Counted from the first letter of the stretch, positions 11,200 through 20,302 are shown. The stretch: DNA of 64,000 nucleotides from an uncultured Pelagibacteraceae bacterium (GCA_902557155.1 CACDYR010000002.1:236148-300147); one strand, 5' to 3'. Made by a program: numbers and translations. Notes: a model not told the origin generated them from the sequence alone.

Positions 11200-11939
11200 T
11201 GAATAGATACCAAATACTTATTGAGTATGTAGGGACAAATTTTAGAGGATGGCAAATTCAAAAAAAGGGCCCAACAATTCAAGGATTAATTCAAGAAAAA
11301 TTATCAAAATTATTAAAAGAAAAAATTGTTTTACATGGTCAAGGAAGAACTGATGCAGGTGTTCATGCGTTTGAGCAATCTGCGCACTTTGATTGCAAAA
11401 ATAAAATAACCGATAAAATTAAATTTTTAAAATCCATTAATCATTTTTTAAATTTAGAGGACATTGCAATTAAAAATATTAAAAAAAGAAATAATAAATT
11501 TCATGCTAGATTTTCAGCAAAACAAAGAATTTATAAATACTTTATTTTTAATCAAATAAGCCAACCAATAATTGAAAAAAATAAAGCATGGCATGTTCGT
11601 AAACCTTTAAATTTAGAATTAATGAAAAAGGGTGCAAAAAAGTTATTAGGAACTAATGATTATTCAACTTTTAGATCTTCAAGCTGTCACGCTAAAAGTC
11701 CAATTAAAACTATTAAATCAATTAAAATTAAATCATTAAAAAATAAAATTGAATTTCAATTTAGTTCTCAATCATTTTTACAACATCAGGTTAGATCTAT
11801 GGTTGGTTGTTTAAAATACTTGGGAGAAACTAAATGGGATTTGAAAACTTTTGAAAAGAGATTTAAGTCAAAAAAAAGAACACTGTGTGCTCCTCCAGCA
11901 CCACCATGTGGTTTATTTTTATATAGAGTTCTTTATTAA
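11199..11939 (+). CDS. truA: tRNA pseudouridine(38-40) synthase
   Basis: This enzyme isomerises uridines 38-40 in the anticodon arm of tRNAs. It has 246 residues with the catalytic Asp52 in GQGRTDAGVHA, the RIYKYFI strand and a C-terminal FLQHQVRSMVG motif. It starts on the last base of the fmt stop codon. Its 3' end overlaps the 3' end of the convergent SET-domain gene by 21 bases, so there is no room for a conventional terminator between them. Confidence 0.95.
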   Translation: MNRYQILIEYVGTNFRGWQIQKKGPTIQGLIQEKLSKLLKEKIVLHGQGRTDAGVHAFEQSAHFDCKNKITDKIKFLKSINHFLNLEDIAIKNIKKRNNKFHARFSAKQRIYKYFIFNQISQPIIEKNKAWHVRKPLNLELMKKGAKKLLGTNDYSTFRSSSCHAKSPIKTIKSIKIKSLKNKIEFQFSSQSFLQHQVRSMVGCLKYLGETKWDLKTFEKRFKSKKRTLCAPPAPPCGLFLYRVLY

Positions 11940-12410
11940 TTTATTTTTATTGCTCATAGCAAACCTTTTATTTATTCGCCATCTAGACTCAGCTCTTACA
12001 ATATACCCGCAACAGTTTTTTGATTTACATTTACAAGGAAATTGTTTGTAGTTTTCATCATAACCAAATCCATAATCACAGGTAAACTCCTCACCTTTTT
12101 TAATATCTTTGATTGCTTTGACCCAAATTTTCAATCCCTTTCCATCGTAATCACAATTATTATCACAAGAATGATTAATTAAACCTGCGGTATTCCATGG
12201 AAAATCTCCGTCTAAATCGTATCTTTTATTTATTGTGAATAAATATATTGGTTTACTATTATCGTACTTATCAGAATCTTGTGTTTGTTTTTTTGTTATA
12301 AGTTTTCCGACATAGTCAATTATTTTGGTTCCTTCTTTAATGTCACGTGTTGCATAAAGTCCTCTTCCTTTATTATCAATGCCAGATTTTTTTATTTTAT
12401 ATAACTTCAT
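11919..12410 (-). CDS. SET-domain protein (putative protein lysine methyltransferase)
   Basis: The protein has 163 residues. It begins with the SET N-block (SGIDNKGRGLYATRDIKEG), has the SAM-binding NHSCDNNCDY motif near residue 88, the GEEFTCDYGF catalytic tyrosine block, and a post-SET-like cysteine cluster (CKCKSKNCCGYI). This is a complete minimal SET fold. The family transfers methyl groups from SAM to lysine on proteins, but the bacterial substrate is usually unknown. It is the last gene of the minus-strand run and lies 33 bases after a histone-deacetylase-like gene. Confidence 0.82.
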   Translation of the reverse strand: MKLYKIKKSGIDNKGRGLYATRDIKEGTKIIDYVGKLITKKQTQDSDKYDNSKPIYLFTINKRYDLDGDFPWNTAGLINHSCDNNCDYDGKGLKIWVKAIKDIKKGEEFTCDYGFGYDENYKQFPCKCKSKNCCGYIVRAESRWRINKRFAMSNKNKLIKNSI

Positions 12411-12443
12411 GAATTTTTTTATTTAGAGTTTTCTTAAGAATTA

Positions 12444-13373
12444 TCAATTAAATTCTAAAAGAGCATCAACGTGTCTTTTAGTGCTATCTCGAAGTGCATT
12501 TAGGTCATAACCGCCCTCTAAAATTGAAACAACTTTTCCACTACAAAACTTTTTAGAAGTCTCTAATACTCTTTTAGTAATAGTAAAATAATCCTCTGTT
12601 TTTAAATTAAATTGAGCGAGAGGGTCATCCTCATGGGCGTCAAAACCAGCGCTAATCAATATAAACTCTGGTCTAAACTCTTCTAATTTTTTTAATACAC
12701 GGTCAAATACGTTTAAATATTCTTCTGAACTTATGCCAGCTGGCAAAGGTATATTAAATATATTGTTAAATTTACCTCTTTCTTGTTCAGAACCAGTTCC
12801 TGGGTAGTAGGGATATTGGTGAGTTGATATAAAAAGAACATTTTCATTTTCATAAAAAATATCCTGTGTTCCATTACCGTGATGTACATCAAAATCTATT
12901 ATTGCAACTTTCTTATATTTATATTTTTTCAACAAATAATTTGCACCAATACTCACTGAATTTAAAATGCAAAAACCAGCAGCCTTATTTTGTGAACTAT
13001 GATGTCCAGGAGGTCGAACACTACAGAATGCATTTCTAAATTCTTTTTTTTCCATCCCATCAATTGCAGAAATTATTGATCCAACTGCATCGAAGGTTGC
13101 GTCTTTGCTTCCAGGTGAAATGATTGTATCACCATCAAGTGAAGAAAAACCTTTTTTTGGAAAAGAACTTTTTACTAAATTTAAGTAATCTGTTTCATGT
13201 GTAGTTAAAATAATATCATCTGAAACTTTAGATGGTTTCTTCCATATAAGATTTTTATTATTAAGTTTTTTAAAATTTTCTACTATGACTGATACCCTTG
13301 CTATTTGTTCTGGATGCCCAGGACCTGTATCATGATTTTGAGATGTATCTGATGTAATTAAGCCAGTTTTCAC
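12444..13373 (-). CDS. Histone deacetylase-like / acetylpolyamine amidohydrolase family protein
   Basis: A zinc-dependent deacylase of the arginase-deacetylase fold, 309 residues and complete. Visible catalytic elements are RPPGHHSS (tandem His of the charge relay), the FDVHHGNGTQD zinc site (Asp, His), STHQYPYYPGTG and SAGFDAHEDDP with the third zinc ligand. In bacteria these enzymes deacetylate polyamines, acetoin-related compounds or proteins, and the substrate cannot be told from sequence alone. It overlaps dapE by four bases, so it belongs to the dap operon. Confidence 0.88.
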   Translation of the reverse strand: MKTGLITSDTSQNHDTGPGHPEQIARVSVIVENFKKLNNKNLIWKKPSKVSDDIILTTHETDYLNLVKSSFPKKGFSSLDGDTIISPGSKDATFDAVGSIISAIDGMEKKEFRNAFCSVRPPGHHSSQNKAAGFCILNSVSIGANYLLKKYKYKKVAIIDFDVHHGNGTQDIFYENENVLFISTHQYPYYPGTGSEQERGKFNNIFNIPLPAGISSEEYLNVFDRVLKKLEEFRPEFILISAGFDAHEDDPLAQFNLKTEDYFTITKRVLETSKKFCSGKVVSILEGGYDLNALRDSTKRHVDALLEFN

Positions 13374-14527
13374 TTAAAGTAATTATCTAAGATTTTAGTA
13401 TAAATTAAAGTTAATCTTTTTAAATCAGATAATGACACACATTCTCCAACCTTATGCATAGTTTTTCCCACTAATCCAAATTCTAAACATGGAGCTATTT
13501 TTCTTATGAATCTAGCATCCGATGTACCACCAGTTGTAGATAATTTAGGTTTAATTTTAGTAATTCTCTTAATTGTATTTTGTATCATAAATGTAGTTTT
13601 GTTTGGTTTAGTTAAAAAGGCCTCACCAGAAACACTATATTCAATTTTATATTTTGATTTATTTTTATTACAAATTTGTTTTATTATTTTATTAATTTTA
13701 TTCTTTAATTTGTTAGATGTGTGTTTGTTATTAAATCTAATATTAAAGGATGTGCTAGCTAATCCTGGAATTACATTATCAGCTGAATTATCAATTTTAA
13801 TTTTTGTTATTTCTAAATTTGTAGGTTGAAAATCTTTTGTTCCTTTATCAAATTTAATTTCTTTTAACTTTTTGAGTATTTGGACTAAAGCTGTTGATGG
13901 ATTGTTTGCTCTGCTAGGGTAAGCTACATGACCTTGAATACCAATGACAGTCAATTTTCCAGTCATACTACCTCTTCGACCAATTTTAATCATTTCTCCT
14001 AATTTATTTGGATTCGTAGGTTCTCCTACTAAGCAAAAATCTATTTTTTCTTTTCTTTTCCTCAAATATTCAACAACTTTTTTCGTCCCATTAATTGCAA
14101 GTCCTTCTTCATCTCCAGTAATTAGAAGGCTGATGGAGCCACCAAATTTTTTATTTTTCCTAGAAAAATTAATTACCGCGGTAACAAAAGCAGCTATTGA
14201 GCTTTTCATATCATTTGCACCTCTACCAATTAAATATCCTTTTTTTACAGCTGGTTTAAAGGGATTAACAGTCCAATCATTTAAATTACCAGGTGGTACC
14301 ACATCCAAATGACCTGCATAACAAAAATTTGGACTTGTGTTACCAAGTCTTGCATAAAGATTTTTTACAGGATAACTATTTTTATCTTTGAACTCGAGAA
14401 TTTTAGTTTTAAAGCCGATTTTTTTTAATTTTTTTTCTAAAAATTTAACAACACCTGCATCAGTTTTTGTAACAGATGGAAACCTAATTAGCTCTTTAGC
14501 TAATTGAAGTTCATTAATTTTTTGCAT
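13370..14527 (-). CDS. dapE: Succinyl-diaminopimelate desuccinylase
   Basis: This di-zinc M20-family hydrolase releases succinate from N-succinyl-LL-diaminopimelate in lysine and peptidoglycan synthesis. The 385 residues are normal length. Visible are GHLDVVPPG (zinc His and catalytic Asp), GRGANDMKSS (bridging Asp), TGDEEG (catalytic Glu pair), VGEPT, and the C-terminal MHKVGE with the last zinc His. It follows dapD with a 2-base gap. With dapD here and lysC near 62 kb, it shows the succinylase branch of DAP synthesis. Confidence 0.95.
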   Translation of the reverse strand: MQKINELQLAKELIRFPSVTKTDAGVVKFLEKKLKKIGFKTKILEFKDKNSYPVKNLYARLGNTSPNFCYAGHLDVVPPGNLNDWTVNPFKPAVKKGYLIGRGANDMKSSIAAFVTAVINFSRKNKKFGGSISLLITGDEEGLAINGTKKVVEYLRKRKEKIDFCLVGEPTNPNKLGEMIKIGRRGSMTGKLTVIGIQGHVAYPSRANNPSTALVQILKKLKEIKFDKGTKDFQPTNLEITKIKIDNSADNVIPGLASTSFNIRFNNKHTSNKLKNKINKIIKQICNKNKSKYKIEYSVSGEAFLTKPNKTTFMIQNTIKRITKIKPKLSTTGGTSDARFIRKIAPCLEFGLVGKTMHKVGECVSLSDLKRLTLIYTKILDNYFK

Positions 14528-14529
14528 TT

Positions 14530-15357
14530 TTATTCTCTTAAAAGATCATTAACTGATGTTTTTGATCTTGTTTTTTCATCAACTTGTTTAATTATTACTG
14601 CACAATACAAAGATGGCGCTTGTGGATTGTTTTTATCTGGCAAGGATCCTGGCACTACCACTGAATAAGGTGGGATTTTCCCATAAGTTATTTCACCAGT
14701 TTTTCTATTAACAATTTTTGTTGATTGTCCAATATACATTCCCATACTAAGAACAGAGCCTTCTCCAACTATTACACCTTCTACTACCTCTGACATTGCT
14801 CCTAAGAAAACATTATCTTCAATAATTGTTGGTAATGCTTGAGCAGGTTCTAATACACCTCCAACGCCAGTACCAGCTGAGATATGACAATTTTTTCCAA
14901 TCTGACAACAACTTCCTGCACGACTAAATGTATCCATCATTGTTCCTTCATCAATGTATGCACCAATATTTACATAACATGGCATTAAAACAGCATTCTT
15001 TCCTACAAATGATCCTTTTCTTACTGGTGAATTAGGCACCATTCTAAAACCAGCTTTTTCATGATCTTCTTTTGTCCATCCAGCTGTTTTTCCTTTAAGT
15101 AAATGAGCTTTGTCATACCAGCTACTGTATGGACCGTTTAAATTTTCCATTGGATACATTCTAAAGCTTAACATGATAGCTTTTTTTAGATGTTGATGTG
15201 TAACCCATTCACCATTTATCTTTTCAGCTACTCTTGCTTTTCCACTGTCTAAATCATCAATAATTTGATTCACAGCATCCTTTAAAGATTTATCTGAATT
15301 TTGACTTACTTGGTCTTTATTTTTCCAAGCTTCATTTATAATTTTCTCAATACTCAT
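14530..15357 (-). CDS. dapD: 2,3,4,5-tetrahydropyridine-2,6-dicarboxylate N-succinyltransferase
   Basis: This enzyme succinylates tetrahydrodipicolinate from succinyl-CoA, one step before DapE's pathway branch. The 275 residues are typical. The N-terminal helical domain contains the family block RKGSFVGKNAVLMPCYVNIG. The left-handed beta-helix follows (GAYIDEGTMMDT, GKNCHISAGTGVGGVLEP, IEDNVFLGAMSEVVEG), with hexapeptide periodicity. It sits between a HAD phosphatase and dapE in the same operon. Confidence 0.96.
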   Translation of the reverse strand: MSIEKIINEAWKNKDQVSQNSDKSLKDAVNQIIDDLDSGKARVAEKINGEWVTHQHLKKAIMLSFRMYPMENLNGPYSSWYDKAHLLKGKTAGWTKEDHEKAGFRMVPNSPVRKGSFVGKNAVLMPCYVNIGAYIDEGTMMDTFSRAGSCCQIGKNCHISAGTGVGGVLEPAQALPTIIEDNVFLGAMSEVVEGVIVGEGSVLSMGMYIGQSTKIVNRKTGEITYGKIPPYSVVVPGSLPDKNNPQAPSLYCAVIIKQVDEKTRSKTSVNDLLRE

Positions 15358-15361
15358 AATT

Positions 15362-16033
15362 TTATGAGTTTTTTAATAACCTTATTTCTTTTAAAAATAA
15401 AGAAAGATTTTCAATTTTGTAATCAATATACTCTTCATCAGACTCTTTTTTTCCCCAGTATTCATCATTGATTAACCAAACTGTTTTTGCCCCTCTTTCT
15501 TTTCCAATAGATAAGTTTTTTGCGATATCTTCAATGTAAAGTGTCTCAGTTGGATTAATTTGAAATTTTTTGACCATCAGATCAAATGCCTTTGCCTCAG
15601 GTTTTGGACTGTACTCAGCATCAACAATATCAAATACACCATCAAATTGATCATCAATTCCTAAGTGGGTAGTAATATTTTTAACATGTTCTTTACTACC
15701 ATTTGTAAACACAAATTTGTTTAGATTAATATTTTCAAGCTCATTTCTTAAGGCAGTATCTTTTTCTAAAAAATCTAAATTAATATCATGCACGTAGTCT
15801 AAAAATTCTCTTGGAGGTATATCGTGATGTATCATTAAACCATTAAGACTAGTGTTATATTTATGAAAATAATTTGTTTGTAATTCTTTTGCCTCTTTTA
15901 AATCTACATTTAATTTATTTGAAATATATTGAGTCATTTTTTTACTTACTTGACCAAATACTCCTTCAAGATCACTATAGAGCACTCCATCACAATCAAA
16001 TAATATGTTTTTGATATTCTTTAATTCTTTCAT
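15362..16033 (-). CDS. HAD-family phosphatase, pyrimidine 5'-nucleotidase-like
   Basis: A 223-residue HAD hydrolase. Motif I is FDCDGVLY with the nucleophile Asp and the acid/base Asp two residues later, motif II is FTNGS, and motif III/IV appear as KP (EYSPKPEAKAF) and YIEDIAKNL. The overall pattern resembles the SDT1-type pyrimidine 5'-nucleotidases common in alphaproteobacteria beside argB and dapD. It overlaps argB by four bases. The substrate is inferred from family resemblance only. Confidence 0.82.
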   Translation of the reverse strand: MKELKNIKNILFDCDGVLYSDLEGVFGQVSKKMTQYISNKLNVDLKEAKELQTNYFHKYNTSLNGLMIHHDIPPREFLDYVHDINLDFLEKDTALRNELENINLNKFVFTNGSKEHVKNITTHLGIDDQFDGVFDIVDAEYSPKPEAKAFDLMVKKFQINPTETLYIEDIAKNLSIGKERGAKTVWLINDEYWGKKESDEEYIDYKIENLSLFLKEIRLLKNS

Positions 16034-16878
16034 TGTCTAATTAAGGTCCCAGAGCCCTTGTCAGAGAATATTTCCCATAAACACGAATGTGGCTTTGTGC
16101 CATTGATTATACCAACTGCTGTTACACCATTATTTACGGCGTCTAAGCATGCGTTTATTTTAGGTATCATACCTTCTGTAATAGTTTCATCTTTAATCAT
16201 TTCAAGAACCTCAGATGAAGAAATTTCCTCAATTAATTTCTTATTTTTATCTAAAACACCATCAACATTCGTCATTAACAATAGTCTTCTAGATTTTAAA
16301 GATTTTGCTATAGCCATCGCAGCTGTATCTCCATTAATATTATATGTTTGGTTTTCTTTGCCTAATCCTAATGGAGAAATTACAGGAATTTTATTTTGAT
16401 TAATTATATTTAATATTTGTTCATTATTAATCTCATTTGGTATTCCTACAAATCCTAGCTCTTCTGCTTCTGGAATAGTTTTTATAACATTATTATTTTT
16501 TGTGTGAATAGAGATCGCCTCTGTTCTTTTGTCTTTTAAAGAATTAACAATGTCATTATTAAAATCAATCAAAACGGATTCAACAATATCAATTATATTT
16601 TTGTCTGTTACTCTTAGTCCTCTTATAAATTTTGATTGAATATTTGATTTTTCTAGCTCTCTTTTAATTCTAGGTCCACCGCCATGAATTACCACAGTTG
16701 CAAGACCTAATTTATTTAAAACACTAAGATCAGTTATAAAATTATTAAACACGTTTCTATCAATTAAAACGTTTCCACCGTATTTAATTACTATTAAATC
16801 ATTTTTATATTTTTCAATATATTTAGTTACTTCATTAATTGGTGGCCCATCTTCAGGTAATATCTTTTCAAGGTCCAT
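16030..16878 (-). CDS. argB: Acetylglutamate kinase
   Basis: This enzyme phosphorylates N-acetylglutamate, the second step of arginine synthesis. It has 282 residues. Visible are VIKYGGNVL, the VIHGGGPRI glycine-rich loop, the acetylglutamate site around FIRGLRVTD, NINGDTAAMAIA and LLMTNVDGVLD. With argJ, argD and argF also in the window, most of the arginine route is represented, although scattered. The gene starts 14 bases after yidC. In many alphaproteobacteria a small GTPase gene (engB/yihA) lies between them, and it is absent here. Confidence 0.96.
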   Translation of the reverse strand: MDLEKILPEDGPPINEVTKYIEKYKNDLIVIKYGGNVLIDRNVFNNFITDLSVLNKLGLATVVIHGGGPRIKRELEKSNIQSKFIRGLRVTDKNIIDIVESVLIDFNNDIVNSLKDKRTEAISIHTKNNNVIKTIPEAEELGFVGIPNEINNEQILNIINQNKIPVISPLGLGKENQTYNINGDTAAMAIAKSLKSRRLLLMTNVDGVLDKNKKLIEEISSSEVLEMIKDETITEGMIPKINACLDAVNNGVTAVGIINGTKPHSCLWEIFSDKGSGTLIRQ

Positions 16879-16892
16879 TTATTATTTTTTAA

Positions 16893-18572
16893 TTAGGTTA
16901 CAGTTTTAACTGTTGTACGTTTCATTATTACAACCTGCTGAGCCATTGTTAAAATATTATTAACTGTCCAATAAATTACTAGCCCACTTGGGAATGGTGC
17001 AAGAATTACTGTTAAAAATAAAGGGAAGAACATAAATATTTTTGCTTGCATTGGATCTGTTGGAGCGGGATTTAACTTTTGTTGCACCCACATTGATACC
17101 CCCATAGCAACTGGCCATGCTCCAATTACAAGGAAAGAAGGTACGTCATAAGGAAACAATCCAAATAAATTAAATATAGAAGTAGGATCCTTAGCACTTA
17201 AATCTTGGATCCAACCATAAAAAGGCATATGACGCATTTCTATCGTTACAAATAAAACTTTATACAAAGCAAAAAATACAGGTATTTGTATCAGAATTGG
17301 CAAACATCCAGACATGGGATTTACTTTTTCCTTCTTGTAAAGAGCCATCATTGCTTGTTGCAATTTCATCTTGTCATCTTTGTGTACTTCCTTAAGTCTT
17401 GCCATCTCAGGCTGAAGAGCTTTCATTTTAGCCATGCTTCTGAATGAAAAATTAGCAAGTGGAAAAAATGCTACACGAATACAAACAGTAACAGCAATAA
17501 TTGCTAATCCATAATTACCAAATATTTTAAAGAAATATTCTAAAGCAGTAAACAAAGGACGTGTTAAAAAGTATAAGAATCCCCAATCAATCGTAAGATC
17601 AAATTTATCAATTTTTAATGACTCTGCGTACCCATCAATTACATCAACTCTTTTTGCAGCTACTATTACTTGCAAGTTTTCTTCTATAGAAGAGTTTCCA
17701 GTTAACTCTAATGGTTCAGTTGTAACAAAGTTTATTCTGTACTTGTTTTTGTAATCCATAGTAGTTTTAAATTCTTTTTCTCTTGGTGGAATTAGAGTTG
17801 ATATGTAATATTTATCTCCTAGACCCAACCATCCTTTTTGAGCAGTTCTTGAGAATTTTTTCTCTTCAATATCATCATAATCTTCCTCAATTAATTCTTC
17901 GTCCAATGTAGCGATAGGGCCTTCATGAAGAATGTAAAAATCGGTTAAACCTTCTGGGATTTGATTTCTTATAATTTGTCCATAAGAATAGAAGTCATAG
18001 TTTTTATCAGTAGAATTTATAACTCTTTGTTTTATTGTGAATAAAAACTTATCATCTAATGCAATTTCTTTTTCAAAAGTGATGCCCTGATCATTAGTCC
18101 AACTTAGTTTTATAGGAGATTGATCAGTTAATTTTTTATTTCCAGAAACTGACCAAATTGAATCTGCATTTGGAATATCGATATTTTTATCAGTAGTTAT
18201 AAAACCACTTTCTATTATATAGCCTTCTTTAGAGCTTCGTGGTGCAAGAAATTTTACTTTTTCATCGCTTTCTAAACTAACATTATATTCTTTGAAAGTT
18301 AGATCGTCTATTGCGGCCCCTTTTAATGAAATAGATCCAACAATACTTTGGTTTTCAAATTTGATTCTTTCACTTTGTTGTAACGCTTCTTCTCGTGAAA
18401 TTTCGGTTACATTTTCTTTTTGATCAAGACTAGGCGCATCTGAATTCTGTTCAGTCTTAGTTTTTTCGGTTAAATTTTCTTTCGTTACAGGAGGTGGTGC
18501 AAAAAATAGCGAGTATAATATAATTACAGCAGCTGATAAACTTATGGCAGCAATTATATTTCTAGTTTCCAT
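16893..18572 (-). CDS. yidC: Membrane protein insertase YidC
   Basis: YidC inserts and folds inner-membrane proteins, alone or with SecYEG. The 559 residues show the Gram-negative layout: an N-terminal membrane anchor (about residues 5-26), a low-complexity linker, a large periplasmic P1 domain (about 50-330), then a conserved five-helix core. That core includes the cytosolic hairpin KALQPEMARLKEVHKDDK, the NPMSGCLPILIQIPVFFALYKVL block and the final WTVNNILTMAQQ helix. It overlaps yidD by one base. The basic C-terminus is short (KRTTVKTVT). Confidence 0.97.
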   Translation of the reverse strand: METRNIIAAISLSAAVIILYSLFFAPPPVTKENLTEKTKTEQNSDAPSLDQKENVTEISREEALQQSERIKFENQSIVGSISLKGAAIDDLTFKEYNVSLESDEKVKFLAPRSSKEGYIIESGFITTDKNIDIPNADSIWSVSGNKKLTDQSPIKLSWTNDQGITFEKEIALDDKFLFTIKQRVINSTDKNYDFYSYGQIIRNQIPEGLTDFYILHEGPIATLDEELIEEDYDDIEEKKFSRTAQKGWLGLGDKYYISTLIPPREKEFKTTMDYKNKYRINFVTTEPLELTGNSSIEENLQVIVAAKRVDVIDGYAESLKIDKFDLTIDWGFLYFLTRPLFTALEYFFKIFGNYGLAIIAVTVCIRVAFFPLANFSFRSMAKMKALQPEMARLKEVHKDDKMKLQQAMMALYKKEKVNPMSGCLPILIQIPVFFALYKVLFVTIEMRHMPFYGWIQDLSAKDPTSIFNLFGLFPYDVPSFLVIGAWPVAMGVSMWVQQKLNPAPTDPMQAKIFMFFPLFLTVILAPFPSGLVIYWTVNNILTMAQQVVIMKRTTVKTVT

Positions 18573-18823
18573 TACTTATTATCCTTCATTTCTTTTTTAA
18601 CTGGATCAAACCCTTCTCCACCTCCTAAAAATTTTATTGGATGGCAGGATAAAATTCTTTTTATACTAATTAATAAACCTTTAAAAAAACCGTATTCTTT
18701 TAAAGCATCTATGCTGTATTCAGAACATGTGGGTAAATATCTACAAGAATGACCCAATAATGGACTGATCAAATATTTATAGGCTTTGATAAATTTAATT
18801 AAAATTAAAGTAAATATATTCAT
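18572..18823 (-). CDS. yidD: Membrane protein insertion efficiency factor YidD
   Basis: An 83-residue member of the YidD (haemolytic domain) family, with the diagnostic Cys-rich block [19 protein letters not shown] and a C-terminal CHP plus GGEGFDPV segment. YidD is a peripheral inner-membrane protein that aids YidC insertion. It shares one base with both rnpA upstream and yidC downstream, as in the widespread rpmH-rnpA-yidD-yidC operon. Confidence 0.94.
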   Translation of the reverse strand: MNIFTLILIKFIKAYKYLISPLLGHSCRYLPTCSEYSIDALKEYGFFKGLLISIKRILSCHPIKFLGGGEGFDPVKKEMKDNK

Positions 18824-19164
18824 TATTTTATTTTTGCAAAATCCTGAAAAAGAGTTTCTTTTATAATTTTGTATTCATTATTTAGCATAGAAGACTTAGC
18901 TATAACAAGAAATGAATAATCAAAGTTTATCTCTATTTTTTTAACAGCTTCATTCATGATGTTTCTTAATCTTCTTTTAATTTTATTTCTCTTTACTGCA
19001 TTACCAATTTTTTTTTTAGTCACAAAACTGATATTTAGTCTTTTTTTATCTTTATTTAGTAATTTTCCAAAAAAAATACTTACGTATTTATTGGTAATCT
19101 TTTTTTGTTTAAGTAAATTTTTAAATTCTTCGTTTTTTGAAAGAGCAAGTATTTTGCTTTTCAT
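18823..19164 (-). CDS. rnpA: Ribonuclease P protein component
   Basis: This small basic protein assists the RNase P RNA in 5' processing of tRNAs. It has 113 residues with the RNR-type signature [19 protein letters not shown] and many Lys residues. It lies three bases after rpmH, and its stop overlaps the yidD start by one base. Its RNA partner rnpB is not in the window. Confidence 0.92.
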   Translation of the reverse strand: MKSKILALSKNEEFKNLLKQKKITNKYVSIFFGKLLNKDKKRLNISFVTKKKIGNAVKRNKIKRRLRNIMNEAVKKIEINFDYSFLVIAKSSMLNNEYKIIKETLFQDFAKIK

Positions 19165-19167
19165 TAT

Positions 19168-19308
19168 TTATACAGAAACAGTTAGTGATTTTCTTCCTCT
19201 TGCTCTTCTTCTAGCCAAAAGCTTTTTACCACCTTTAGTTTTCATTTTTGAACGAAAGCCATGTTTTCGAGCTCTTTTTTTATTTGAGGGTTGATAAGTT
19301 CTTTTCAT
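19168..19308 (-). CDS. rpmH: 50S ribosomal protein L34
   Basis: A 46-residue protein too short for a typical ORF cutoff. It starts [17 protein letters not shown] and ends in a very basic [15 protein letters not shown] tail, which is the full L34 consensus. It heads the rpmH-rnpA-yidD-yidC operon. A plausible promoter lies 38-65 bases upstream (see 19346-19373). Confidence 0.97.
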   Translation of the reverse strand: MKRTYQPSNKKRARKHGFRSKMKTKGGKKLLARRRARGRKSLTVSV

Positions 19309-19345
19309 AATTAGATTTGATATAGTTTTTTATAATTTTTGCCCC

Positions 19346-19373
19346 TTTATATTAGTAATAATTAAAATAGCAA
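19346..19373 (-). promoter_or_regulatory. Putative promoter of the rpmH operon
   Basis: Read on the minus strand there is a TTGCTA (-35) and a TATAAA (-10) separated by 16 bases, with rpmH beginning about 38 bases downstream of the -10 box. The placement before a highly expressed ribosomal gene supports it, but AT-rich DNA yields such matches easily. Confidence 0.45.
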
Positions 19374-19405
19374 ATAGAAGATTAAGCATTAAAATAAGAA
19401 GAATC

Positions 19406-20128
19406 ATGGAAAATACAAAAAAAATTAAATTATTTATTGGTTTGTCTTATTTATTAATTGTTTGCTTATTTTTGTATTTTTTTTTTTCAAAATTTAGTCT
19501 CTCAGAAATCACATCCTATGATTTTCTAAGAGATAACCAATCTTATTTTTTTGAACTTAAAAAATCTAACTTATTTTTAATTTCTATTATTTTTTTAGCA
19601 TTAACAATTCTTTGGGTTTTCCCCTTTTTAGGATTTGGATCTCCAGTTGCTTTAATGGGTGGTTTTATATTTGGAAAATGGATAGGTACACTTGTTGTTG
19701 TTTTAGGCTTGAGTATTGGTGCTACTTTTTTGTATATTTTTGGAAACTATTTTTTAAAACAGCTTATTAGAGAAAAGTTTTTAAATAAGTTTCAAAACTT
19801 GGAAATAAAATTTAAACAATCCGAATTTATTTATTTATTAATTTACCGTTTTATAGGTGGTATACCTTGGCAGCTGAGCTGTCTCTTACCAACATTATTT
19901 AATGTTAAGGTTATAAATTTTTTCTTTGCTACATTGATTGGAATAATTCCTCAAATTTTTTTAGCAGTTTCTATTGGGAGTGGATTAGAAAAAATTATAG
20001 ACCAAAATGCTGAAGTACCAGGAATAACTGATATAATATTTTCACCTGATATATATGTTCCTATTACAGCTTTCTTTATTTTAATTCTGATTACGATATT
20101 TTTGAGAAAGTTTTTTTATAGAAATTAG
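19406..20128 (+). CDS. VTT (SNARE-associated/DedA-like) domain membrane protein
   Basis: A 240-residue polytopic inner-membrane protein of the TVP38/TMEM64 group. The N-terminal helix is at about residues 8-28. The core holds a re-entrant region with GFGSPVALMGGFIFGKWIGT and the conserved YRFIGGIPWQLSCLLPTLFNV segment, followed by helices ending in a basic tail. Relatives act as lipid scramblases or transporters, or remain uncharacterised. The gene ends one base before the 3' end of the oppositely oriented tRNA-Thr. Confidence 0.82.
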   Translation: MENTKKIKLFIGLSYLLIVCLFLYFFFSKFSLSEITSYDFLRDNQSYFFELKKSNLFLISIIFLALTILWVFPFLGFGSPVALMGGFIFGKWIGTLVVVLGLSIGATFLYIFGNYFLKQLIREKFLNKFQNLEIKFKQSEFIYLLIYRFIGGIPWQLSCLLPTLFNVKVINFFFATLIGIIPQIFLAVSIGSGLEKIIDQNAEVPGITDIIFSPDIYVPITAFFILILITIFLRKFFYRN

Positions 20129-20202
20129 TGGTGCTCCCACCCTGTACTGACCAGGGAACTAGTCATTACCAATGACTTGTTATACCATTTAACTACAGGA
20201 GC
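20129..20202 (-). tRNA. tRNA-Thr (anticodon GGT)
   Basis: A 74-base cloverleaf with encoded CCA. The acceptor stem is GCTCCTG with TGGGAGC (two G-T pairs), discriminator A. The D-arm is GTTA/TAAC with a GG-containing loop. The anticodon stem AGTCA/TGACT is perfect, with loop TTGGTAA. The T-stem CCCTG/CAGGG is perfect, but its loop is GTCAGTA, lacking T54 and A58 of the normal TTCRANT. It decodes ACC/ACT if functional. Confidence 0.85.
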
Positions 20203-20302
20203 TTAGAGACAAATTGTATTTTATTGATAATAAAGCATTTTTTTCAAATTATTGCCTTAATTTTTTGATGAATATGATTTATATCTATTTTAGGAAAATG
20301 TT

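Noticed and set aside
19168..19405. Replication origin near rpmH
   Set aside because: rpmH often neighbours dnaA/oriC in other bacteria, but no dnaA gene or DnaA-box cluster is visible here.
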